Assembly: GCA_002102825.1 (NCBI GenBank)
Contig: DABJ01000029.1
Span: 15,391 to 48,488 of the forward strand
DNA length: 33,098 nucleotides
Reading direction: 5' to 3'
Origin: Candidatus Gastranaerophilales bacterium HUM_12
GTDB taxonomy: Bacteria; Cyanobacteriota; Vampirovibrionia; Gastranaerophilales; Gastranaerophilaceae
Shown: piece by piece, positions 6,949 through 14,300 of the stretch
Layout of the letters: the number at the start of each line of letters is the position of its first letter
How positions within the stretch are numbered: position 1 is the stretch's first letter
Translations under genes and position numbers: made by a program
Notes under the pieces: model-generated
Database searches by the model: none
The model's input: only the letters and a program-made list of their open reading frames with translations
What the model was told of the DNA's origin: nothing

Positions 6949-7089
6949 GAACAATAATCTTGGGAGGAGATTTTGGGATAGTTTGTACATGCATGATAAT
7001 CCAAGCATGATTTTTTGGTTACGCATGAATTTCATATTTTAACAAAAATTTACAATTGGAAAATTTAAAAAGTTTCAATCCGTCTAATA
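6920..7089 (-). ncRNA. Candidate small regulatory RNA divergent from aroQ
   Basis: On the minus strand a consensus -35 TTGACA and a TAAAAT -10 precede about 170 nt without an open frame of note. The stretch ends in a textbook Rho-independent terminator. Near its 3' part it carries TCTCCTCCCA (complement of 6961-6970), a C-rich motif complementary to Shine-Dalgarno sequences of the AGGAG/GGGAGG type, which is how many trans-acting sRNAs block translation. Several short self-complementary stretches (ATGAA/TTCAT; CCAA/TTGG; CATGC/GCATG) would give stem-loops. I see no match to a known RNA family. Promoter, length, terminator and anti-SD motif are seen in the sequence; expression and function are inferred. 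Confidence 0.55.
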
Positions 7090-7095
7090 GCCACC

Positions 7096-7122
7096 ATTTT
7101 ACATGTTTTGAATTCGTGTCAA
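7096..7122 (-). promoter_or_regulatory. Promoter of the candidate sRNA
   Basis: Minus-strand TTGACA (7122-7117, perfect consensus), 15-nt spacer and TAAAAT (7101-7096). The predicted start is near 7089. The spacer is 2 nt shorter than ideal. Confidence 0.5.
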
Positions 7123-7130
7123 GCAGGGGT

Positions 7131-7158
7131 TTATTAAATACAAATTTTGTATTATAAT
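7131..7158 (+). promoter_or_regulatory. aroQ promoter with palindrome in the spacer, predicted leaderless
   Basis: A perfect TATAAT at 7153-7158 with a weak -35 TTATTA (7131-7136). The -10 ends 6 nt before the ATG at 7165, and there is no Shine-Dalgarno. A perfect 17-nt palindrome (AATACAAA-T-TTTGTATT, 7137-7153) fills the spacer and could be a repressor site. Confidence 0.55.
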
Positions 7159-7164
7159 ACTTAT

Positions 7165-7620
7165 ATGAACAGAAATTTAAACATCTTGGTTATTAATGGT
7201 CCAAATATAAATATGTTAGGTGTTAGAGAGCCTGAACAATACGGTTCAAAGTCTTACAAAGACCTTGAGATGGAGTTGCATGAATACTCTTTTGAAATGG
7301 GTGTGAATCTGGAAATTTTCCAAAGCAATTTTGAAGGTGAAATTATTGAAAAAATCCAATACGCACTAGGCAATTTTGACGGAATTATTCTCAATGCCGG
7401 AGCTTTCACACATACAAGTATCGCAATTCGTGATGCACTGACTTCTGTAAAAATTCCGACTGTTGAAGTTCACATATCAAACATTTACAAACGCGAAGAA
7501 TTTAGACATCACTCAATGTTTGCTGATGTTTGTGTTGGTCAGATTACCGGTTTCAAAATTGATAGTTATAAACTGGGGCTTCAAGGACTGGTCAACTTTT
7601 TGACCAGTGCAAACGATTAA
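7165..7620 (+). CDS. aroQ: Type II 3-dehydroquinate dehydratase
   Basis: A protein of about 151 residues, the normal size of the type II enzyme. It dehydrates 3-dehydroquinate to 3-dehydroshikimate, step three of the shikimate pathway, in the cytosol as a dodecamer. Motifs in order: ILVINGPNINMLGVREPEQYG, truncated to the core NGPNINMLGVREPEQYG (active-site Asn, Arg, and Tyr of the lid), QSNFEGEIIEKIQ (catalytic-loop region and Glu), GIILNAGAFTHTSIAIRDAL (substrate-binding Asn and Thr/Ser), PTVEVHISNIYKREEFRHHS (catalytic His and Arg). The GQITGFKIDSYKLGLQGL tail is also typical. The ATG at 7165 is chosen over an upstream in-frame TTG because it matches the family start and the promoter -10 overlaps the longer version. 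No other shikimate genes are adjacent. Confidence 0.93.
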   Translation: MNRNLNILVINGPNINMLGVREPEQYGSKSYKDLEMELHEYSFEMGVNLEIFQSNFEGEIIEKIQYALGNFDGIILNAGAFTHTSIAIRDALTSVKIPTVEVHISNIYKREEFRHHSMFADVCVGQITGFKIDSYKLGLQGLVNFLTSAND

Positions 7621-7683
7621 TTTATTCATAAACTGAATAAAAACAGTTTAGTTTAATCATAATTTATTATTTTATGCAGTCAA

Positions 7684-8013
7684 CTATTTTTTAGCAACAA
7701 ATTCTTGATGACATTTTTCAAGCATCTTCATTGTTTCGTCTTCTGTGTGAGTTTCAGCATAATTGTCAATTGCTTGATTAATAGCCATTGCAAGCTTAGG
7801 ATTTTTTTCTAAAAATTTCATATCACTTTCGATTGAATCTGATGAAATTTGAGATTTTCCCAATGTTGCTTCCGGAACATTTGCCAAATCTTTAATTTCT
7901 TTAGATTCTTTTTGAGCCGGCGCAGTCGTTTCGTCAGGAACAATTTCTGCTTGAACAGGTTTTTGGATACCTTTGAAGTTTAAATTGTTGATGTTGTTGT
8001 CGATTTCTCTCAT
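7684..8013 (-). CDS. Small acidic hypothetical protein, possibly lineage-specific
   Basis: A protein of about 109 residues that begins MREIDNNINNLNFKGIQKPV, followed by a Pro/Ala/Glu-rich low-complexity stretch. A conserved-looking helical tail follows: GKSQISSDSIESDMKFLEKN, PKLAMAINQAIDNYAET, EDETMKMLEKCHQEFVAK. No signal peptide or membrane segment. I do not recognise a function; the pattern resembles small proteins I associate with Gastranaerophilales, but that is memory, not a search. The ATG at 8013 has AGGTGAT 3 nt upstream. An in-frame GTG at 8088 would add 25 residues; it lies 6 nt after a TATTAT -10 with a TTGTTC -35, so a leaderless longer form is also possible. Confidence 0.6.
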   Translation of the reverse strand: MREIDNNINNLNFKGIQKPVQAEIVPDETTAPAQKESKEIKDLANVPEATLGKSQISSDSIESDMKFLEKNPKLAMAINQAIDNYAETHTEDETMKMLEKCHQEFVAKK

Positions 8014-8197
8014 AGTATCACCTACTTTCAGAAGATTAACTTCATTCTCTATCATCATGTTTGGTACTTGTTTTTGTTCAGAAAACACCTAAATAATATT
8101 TTTTGCTACTTTAAGAACAAAAAAATTACAAAAATTTACATGTAATTCTTCACTAATTTTTCATGTTATGATGTATTATATACTACAAAAGGATATA

Positions 8198-9331
8198 ATG
8201 CAAATTATGAACTTAGAAAAAATTGTAAAAAATTTATGGTGGTCTTTGACGGCATTCAGAACTATTAATAATTTGCCGGATTCAATTATTTTTATTGACT
8301 TTCAAGGTACAATCGAACGAGCTAACCGCAAGGCTTATGAATGTTTCGGATTTAAAATTGATGATGAAAATCCAATCAAAATTGATAACATTATCAAGAA
8401 TGGACTTGATATAATTGAATCATCTATCAAATCAGGAAAACCTGTAATAGCTACTGCGGTTATCCCAAGAAGAGAATTTTATGTAGAATTAAATGCTACA
8501 AAACAAAATGGCGGATATTGTTTAGCAGTAAGAGATTTGACCAGATTAACCGATGAAGTCGCAACAGAAGAAAAAATTGCGAAATTCAATGGTGAAAAAA
8601 ATGCAATGCTTGTAAAATTGGAGGGAGATATAAAATCTCCAATCACTTCAATCTCGGGATTTTCACAAGGCTTGCTTGATGGAATTGGTGGAGAATTAAC
8701 TGAAAAACAAGCAAAATATATTAAGATAATTAACAACAATTCAAATGATTTGTATCATTTTATGGACAAGTTCTTGGAATTCACTTATGCAGAATCCTCT
8801 TTGTATGAAGCTCAATTCCAAAATTTTGATATTGTTGAAACAATCAAAAATATTGTAAAAGAGTACAACCCAATAATTGAACAAAAAAAACTGTCATTAG
8901 ACTTTGATTATGATTCTATTGACAAACGCACAATTTATTCTGATGCGAAAGCTTTGCCAAAAATTGTTCATAATATTTTGGAGGTTGCAGTTGGAATGAC
9001 TGAAACCGGTTATATCAGCATAAATTTGAAAAATCCTGATGAACGTACAGCTCTAAAATTTGGAGTTGCAGCTCCGGAAATGTTGAACGGATTTATTCAT
9101 TTGTCTATAAAAGATACAGGCACAGGAATTCCGGAAGAAGAAATGAGATATTTGTGTGAACCTTATGCACAATTAGAAAAAGGGAAGAAAAACTTTTTAC
9201 GTTCTTTGAATTTAGGAACTTCAACAATTTTAACAAAGAGAGCTAAAGGAAGTATAGTAATCAATTCAGAAGTTATGAAAGGTACGACTTACGATATTAT
9301 TCTTCCGATTGAAAAGGAAATAAATGAGTAA
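8198..9331 (+). CDS. PAS domain / degenerate histidine-kinase-like protein (probable pseudokinase)
   Basis: A protein of about 377 residues. A PAS sensor domain (NNLPDSIIFIDFQGTIERAN to about YCLAVRDLTRLTD) is followed by a HisKA-like dimerisation helix. There the phosphoacceptor motif H-E-L-R-T-P reads G-D-I-K-S-P (in LEGDIKSPITSISGFSQG), so the phosphorylated His is Gly. In the ATPase domain the N-box reads HNILEVAVGMTETG, lacking the usual NA.K; the G1 box DTGTGIPEEEM is kept; the GTGLGL box is replaced by LNLGTSTI. No membrane segments. The start at 8198 has AAAAGGA upstream; an alternative ATG at 8207 lies 7 nt after a TATAAT and could be leaderless. Its last 8 bases overlap the ABC ATPase gene, so the two are translationally coupled. 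It probably acts by binding rather than phosphotransfer. Confidence 0.8.
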   Translation: MQIMNLEKIVKNLWWSLTAFRTINNLPDSIIFIDFQGTIERANRKAYECFGFKIDDENPIKIDNIIKNGLDIIESSIKSGKPVIATAVIPRREFYVELNATKQNGGYCLAVRDLTRLTDEVATEEKIAKFNGEKNAMLVKLEGDIKSPITSISGFSQGLLDGIGGELTEKQAKYIKIINNNSNDLYHFMDKFLEFTYAESSLYEAQFQNFDIVETIKNIVKEYNPIIEQKKLSLDFDYDSIDKRTIYSDAKALPKIVHNILEVAVGMTETGYISINLKNPDERTALKFGVAAPEMLNGFIHLSIKDTGTGIPEEEMRYLCEPYAQLEKGKKNFLRSLNLGTSTILTKRAKGSIVINSEVMKGTTYDIILPIEKEINE

Positions 9332-10322
9332 CGTTATTCTTAAAAATGTAAGAAAAACTTATGACAACAACAAAACTGTCATTAAAAATGTAAGTTTAGA
9401 GATTAAAGACAAAGAATTTGTTGTGCTTGTCGGTTCTTCGGGCTGCGGAAAATCGACTCTATTGAGAATGATTGCAGGACTGGAAGACATAACATCTGGA
9501 GACATTTACATTGGAGATAAAAAAGTTAATGATGTTCCGCCCAAAGACAGGGATATAGCATTTGTTTTCCAAAGTTATGCACTATATCCGCACATGACAG
9601 TTAGAGAAAATATTGCTTTCGGTTTAAAAATGAGAAAAGTTGACAAGGCAATAATAGAGAAAAAAGTTCAAGAGGCTGCCGAAATTCTTAATTTAGGAGA
9701 ATATTTAGACAGAAAACCTAAACAACTTTCGGGTGGTCAACGTCAAAGAGTTGCTTTAGGACGTGCGATTGTGAGAAATCCTAAAGTATTTTTGATGGAC
9801 GAACCATTGTCAAATCTAGATGCAAAATTGCGTGTTCAAATGCGTTCAGAGATTAAAAAATTACACGAAAGATTGCAAACAACATTTATCTATGTAACTC
9901 ATGACCAAACAGAAGCACTGACAATGGGCGATAGAATTGTTGTACTAAATAATGGCGATATTCAACAGGTTGATACTCCGGAACAAATTTATAACAACCC
10001 TCAAAATACTTTTGTAGCCGGTTTTGTCGGTTCTCCTCAAATGAATTTTATTGAGGGTAAGGATATCGGGCTTGATGAAAATATTTTGTATGGAATTCGT
10101 CCTGAAAAAATGCAACGAGCTGACGGAGATATAAAATTAACAGTAGATGTTGAAATTTCTGAAATGCTTGGGAGTGAAAAGATTGCTTATTTCAATATCG
10201 GAAACCGTAAATGTTCTGCAAAACTTGATTCAGATTTTTCAATCGGGGAAACACTTGATTTGTCTATAAACAGCTCAGAATTATATAAATTTAATTCTGA
10301 AACAGGCGAAAGAATTTACTAA
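9324..10322 (+). CDS. ABC transporter ATP-binding protein, UgpC/MsmX/MalK type
   Basis: A 332-residue ATPase of the CUT1 sugar-import class. Walker A is VGSSGCGKSTLLRMIAGLED (about 36-55), Q-loop AFVFQSYALYPHMTVREN, signature QLSGGQRQRVALGRAI, Walker B VFLMDEPLSNLDAKLRVQMR and switch TFIYVTHDQTEALTMGDRIV. The C-terminal extension (about 235-332, starting FVGSPQMNFIEG) is the regulatory TOBE domain found in MalK, UgpC and MsmX. It energises uptake of sugars, sugar alcohols or glycerol phosphate at the inner membrane. No permease or binding-protein gene is nearby, so it may serve several importers, as MsmX does in Bacillus. It overlaps the upstream PAS/pseudokinase gene by 8 bp. It ends 1 bp before the stop of the convergent small gene. 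Confidence 0.9.
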   Translation: MSNVILKNVRKTYDNNKTVIKNVSLEIKDKEFVVLVGSSGCGKSTLLRMIAGLEDITSGDIYIGDKKVNDVPPKDRDIAFVFQSYALYPHMTVRENIAFGLKMRKVDKAIIEKKVQEAAEILNLGEYLDRKPKQLSGGQRQRVALGRAIVRNPKVFLMDEPLSNLDAKLRVQMRSEIKKLHERLQTTFIYVTHDQTEALTMGDRIVVLNNGDIQQVDTPEQIYNNPQNTFVAGFVGSPQMNFIEGKDIGLDENILYGIRPEKMQRADGDIKLTVDVEISEMLGSEKIAYFNIGNRKCSAKLDSDFSIGETLDLSINSSELYKFNSETGERIY

Positions 10323-10323
10323 C

Positions 10324-10494
10324 TTAATATCCGTATTTTTGATTTTCGTCCAGTTTTTCAATCCAAACAACCGTCACATTAGGTTGCTTATAAAACGGAT
10401 TGAACCAATGACTTTCGTCCGTAAAATCTATAATTGCATCATAGTACGAAATCTTTTTCGCAATTTTTTTTGTATATTCTAATAAATCAGTCAT
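10324..10494 (-). CDS. Small hypothetical protein, 56 residues
   Basis: I do not recognise it. The sequence starts MTDLLEYTKKIAKKISYYDA and contains IIDFTDESHWFNPFYKQPN, VTVVWIEKLDENQKYGY. It is soluble-looking, with an N-terminal amphipathic helix and an aromatic-rich middle. The ATG at 10494 is chosen because AGGAAAA lies directly upstream on the minus strand; an in-frame ATG six codons earlier lacks a good site. It is convergent with the ABC ATPase gene with one base between the stops. It may be a real small protein given the ribosome site and aromatic composition, but a chance frame cannot be excluded. Confidence 0.45.
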   Translation of the reverse strand: MTDLLEYTKKIAKKISYYDAIIDFTDESHWFNPFYKQPNVTVVWIEKLDENQKYGY

Positions 10495-10663
10495 AATTTT
10501 CCTAACTATCATAATAGATTTATTTTCTCGTATTTTTTATTGCAAATAATCCCCAAAAAATATCGAATAGGGAAATAACAAACCTCTCAAAAAGGGTTAC
10601 TCCCTCCTGCTAATTGTGATTTTTTATATGAAATTTTATTTTTTATAAAAAGGAGAAAATTTT

Positions 10664-11242
10664 ATGGCAAATTCACTAAAGGGTTCAAGAACAGAGCAAA
10701 TTTTGATAAATTCTTTTGCAGGTGAAGCTCAAGCAAGAAACAGATATACATATTTTTCAAAAGTAGCGAAAAAAGAAGGCTATGAACAAATTTCTGAAAT
10801 CTTTTTAATGACTGCAGAAAATGAATTAGAACACGCAAAACTTTTCTATAAACTTGTTGGAAACAATACAAATGCACATGTTGATGCATTTTATCCGTTC
10901 AAACTTGGAACAACCGAAGAGAATTTGAAACTTGCAATCGCAGGGGAAGAAGAAGAATTCAGTGTTCTATATTACAATGGAGAAATCATTGCAAAAGAAG
11001 AGGGTTTCCTTGAAGTTTCTGACACCTTTAGACATGTTAGAACATCAGAGCAACATCATGCAAAAAGGTATAGAGAGTTGTATGAAAATCTGGCAAGCGG
11101 AACATTGTTTAAGAAAGATAAAGAACAAACTTGGATTTGTAGGAAATGTGGTTATGTTTATTTATCAAAAGAAGCATATCCGGTTTGTCCTTGTTGCAAA
11201 CACCCAAGCAGTTATGCTCAACTTTTATGCGAAAAATACTAA
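10664..11242 (+). CDS. Rubrerythrin
   Basis: A 192-residue protein, standard rubrerythrin length. The N-terminal four-helix domain has the di-iron ligands: Glu21 (AGEAQARNRY), Glu54 and His57 (ENELEHAK), Glu97 region (EEEEFSVLYY) and Glu129/His132 (RTSEQHHAKRY). The C-terminal rubredoxin-like domain has Cys159-x-x-Cys162 (WICRKCGY) and Cys175-x-x-Cys178 (VCPCCKHP). It reduces hydrogen peroxide to water with electrons from rubredoxin/NADH, a protection typical of anaerobes. The ATG at 10664 follows a strong AAAGGAG. It is a single gene with no oxidative-stress partner nearby. An out-of-frame overlapping reading frame at 10932-11291 is ignored. I see no clear PerR-type operator in the upstream 150 bp. 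Confidence 0.95.
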   Translation: MANSLKGSRTEQILINSFAGEAQARNRYTYFSKVAKKEGYEQISEIFLMTAENELEHAKLFYKLVGNNTNAHVDAFYPFKLGTTEENLKLAIAGEEEEFSVLYYNGEIIAKEEGFLEVSDTFRHVRTSEQHHAKRYRELYENLASGTLFKKDKEQTWICRKCGYVYLSKEAYPVCPCCKHPSSYAQLLCEKY

Positions 11243-11262
11243 ATTTGGAGGAGCATTTTTTG

Positions 11263-11292
11263 TTGCCATAATCGAGCATATTATAATATAAT
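11263..11292 (+). promoter_or_regulatory. Promoter of the AsmA-like gene, nearly leaderless
   Basis: TTGCCA (11263-11268), 18-nt spacer, TATAAT (11287-11292). ATG is at 11302, so the leader would be about 0-3 nt. There is no Shine-Dalgarno sequence between them. Confidence 0.6.
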
Positions 11293-11301
11293 ATTTGTAA
11301 T

Positions 11302-14300
11302 ATGAAACAAAAGTGGAAAATTGTAACATTAGTAGGAATTATTGCAGTGACCTGCGGAGCTTATACGTGGGGAATTCCTGCTGCCGTAAATATCAAAGCC
11401 CACAAAAGTTTCATCGAAAAACAAATCAAAGATAAGACCGGTTTTGTTGTAGATATTGGAACACCTGATTTGTCGATGGGTGCATTCCCATCTGTTTGGA
11501 TTAAGAGTACTAATATAACTCTATTTAACTCTGATGGAACAACGGCAGCATTCATTGATAACCCAAAATTAAAAATCAAATTATTACCTTTGTTATTTAA
11601 AAAAATTGAAGTTGCTAAGATTTCAGCAACCAGAGAAGAAGCCCATTTTGTTCTCACAAAAGATAAAAAATTATTAATCGGACAATATCCGCTAAAATTA
11701 AATACTCAAAAAAGCGAATTTACACTATCCAAAATGGATATGAATTTAGGCGAATACGATTTCTATCTTGATGATAAATTGAATTCGCAAAACGTAAGCT
11801 TAAACGGAGAATATTTTAAACACGGGAAATATGTCGCAAACAAACACGTACGATTTGCAACTGCCGGCGACTTAAAAATCGGCAACAAATCTACTAAATA
11901 TTTTTCTGATGTGGAAATTAACCTCCCTATCACTAGTTTAACTGAAGATAAATTGAAAATTAATGCAGATATTAACAAATTCGATTTATCATACATTTCT
12001 GATTACGTGAATATATTATCTAAGGGTAAAATCAAAAAACTCTCAGGAATTGTTGATTTCAATGCAAAAACAAAGCACGACAAATTTGGGCATAAAAATA
12101 TCCGAACATCTTTGGTTACAAATAATTTAAACATAGTCGGAAAAGATAAGGCTTCATCAATAATTTTTGGTGAAAAATTAGCATTAAATTTCAATTTTGA
12201 CACAATTGACGGTGGAATTCACATAAAAAATTCAACAATTGAAGCAAACAGAATTCACGCAAGTGTTGATGGTAAAGTTTATCGATTTGGAGATAAAATT
12301 CCGATTCTGGATATAGATGCAGCCGTAAAATCAACCCGTTTAGAAGATATTTGTAAAATTCTTCCCGGTACAGAAACATTAATTCCGGAATTCAATTTGT
12401 ACAAATTGAAACAGTATGTTTTTTATGGAGATGGCGATGGACATTTACATTTCAGAGGGAAAGCAAACAGACCTTTTGTCACCGGTTTTGTAAAACTTCG
12501 TGATGCATATTTAATTCACCCGATTAAAAATGCTCCGGCAAATGCTAAAATTGATTTGAACTTTATCGGGAAACAAATGCTTTTGGACGTCTTTGTACCA
12601 ACAAGTAAAGGACAAAACGTAACAGTTAAAGGCAAAGTTAAAATTGACGGTTCAAAATATTCTGAATTACAAATCAAAAGTACTGATGCCGTTGTATTAG
12701 AAACTGCTCAAGAGGTTTTAAATCCTCTACACGAAATTTTGAAATTTCAACTCGGTCCTGTTCCAATGATGAAAATTGCAGGAGTTGGTAACATTGACTT
12801 GCACTCTGCGGGTAAAAAGGTGGATCCGCATATTTGGGGCAACATCAGATTTAAAAACGTAACAGCATCATTTAACGATATTCATAATCTGGTTTTGAAA
12901 AACGGATCAGGCGAAGTTAAATTTAATGATACAAAAACATCGTTCAGAAGCTATTATGCAACAATCAACGGACGTCCGGTAGAAATCAAAGGAACATGCT
13001 CTGTTCTTGGAAAGCTCAATGTCTTTGTAACTTCAAAAGGTCAAAGTATTCCGCCACTGATTAAAGTTATCAATTCATCACCAATATTAGTTGATGTGCA
13101 AAAAGTTATCGCACCTTTCACGCACCCGCAGGGAACAGGTGATATTTTCCTAAATATTTACGGAACAGCAAAAAATGCTGAAGCTGTTGAATTCAACAAA
13201 GACCTATTTGCAAAAGGTACAATAACCTTGCATGATGCAACAACTATTATGCAAGATACTTATTTACCTTTCACACACGTTAATGGGGTAGTGAATTTTG
13301 ACCAATATGATTCAGATTATGATATCACGGGATTTGTAAGGAATTCAAAACTTCACGTAAAAGGTACAGGTTCAAATTCAAACATAGATTTGACAGCTTC
13401 TTCTAACAATTTTGCAATTAATGATTGTTCTGATTTGCTTTATCCCAAAATGGATATGCCTTATCAAAAAGAAATCGGAAATATTCACGCATCTTTTACA
13501 GGTCGTTATAAAGGGGTTGCAGATGCAGGAAATCTCGATTATAACAAGGTTATAGTTGATGGGAAATTCTTATCTAATATGAGAACTTCTAACCCGATAA
13601 GAATTGATGGCGGAACTTTTTCAATAAGAAAAGGAGTTTTGACAACATCACCATTGAAAGGGTTATTCAATAATAATCCGTTTAATTTAACTCTAACAAT
13701 GAGCGATATTTATGACAAAATGGTAATTTCAAACGCTACGTTTAATTTCCACAACCTAGATTTGGGTGTCATAAATACCGTAAAATCACAAATTAAACTA
13801 CCAAAACAATTAGAACAACAAATTGACTTAATCTCTGATATCAAAGGTCACGTAAATCTTAAAGGAACTGTTAAAGGCGAAAACATCTGGACAAATGTAA
13901 ACTTGGCTGGAACCAGTTTTGTATATAAACCATTTGGGGCTGCAGTAAATATCTTGAGCGGGAACGCACGAGTAACAGGCGATACAGTACATTTGGAGAG
14001 AATAAATTCAAGAGTAAGTTCAATGCCGGTATTTGCGAACGGTAGCATTTCAAATATATTTAGAACACCAAACCTTAATGTTTTTATAAGTGCAAAACCT
14101 ACTCAATTGTTCTTTGATAGATTTATCAATTCAAAATCAGTTTATCCTGTAAAAATCAAAGGAGATGTTAATTTCAATTCAAGCCTAAGAGGGCCGATTG
14201 ACAGAATTTCTGCAGTATCAAATCTTAATGTTGGTGAAAATTCTTCAATCTACTATCTTGGCGCAACTTTAGCAGGTGCTCCAACAGGTGCAATCGGCAC

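Larger units (their letters stand above)
6764..7164. other. 401-bp intergenic region: repeat, candidate minus-strand sRNA, aroQ promoter
   Basis: No protein gene is supportable here. From left to right it holds a hairpin repeat (6788-6827), a minus-strand terminator (6920-6948), the body of a candidate minus-strand RNA (to about 7089) and its promoter (7096-7122). The aroQ promoter with a 17-bp palindrome (7131-7158) follows. Confidence 0.6.

Noticed and set aside
7071..7095. GTTTCAATCCGTCTAATAGC resembles the start of CRISPR repeats of the GTTTCAATCC type.
   Set aside because: Only one copy is present, there is no spacer-repeat periodicity and no cas gene; it falls in the candidate sRNA.
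10932..11291. 119-codon frame overlapping the rubrerythrin gene in another frame.
   Set aside because: Shadow of a clear gene; no ribosome site and no family resemblance.
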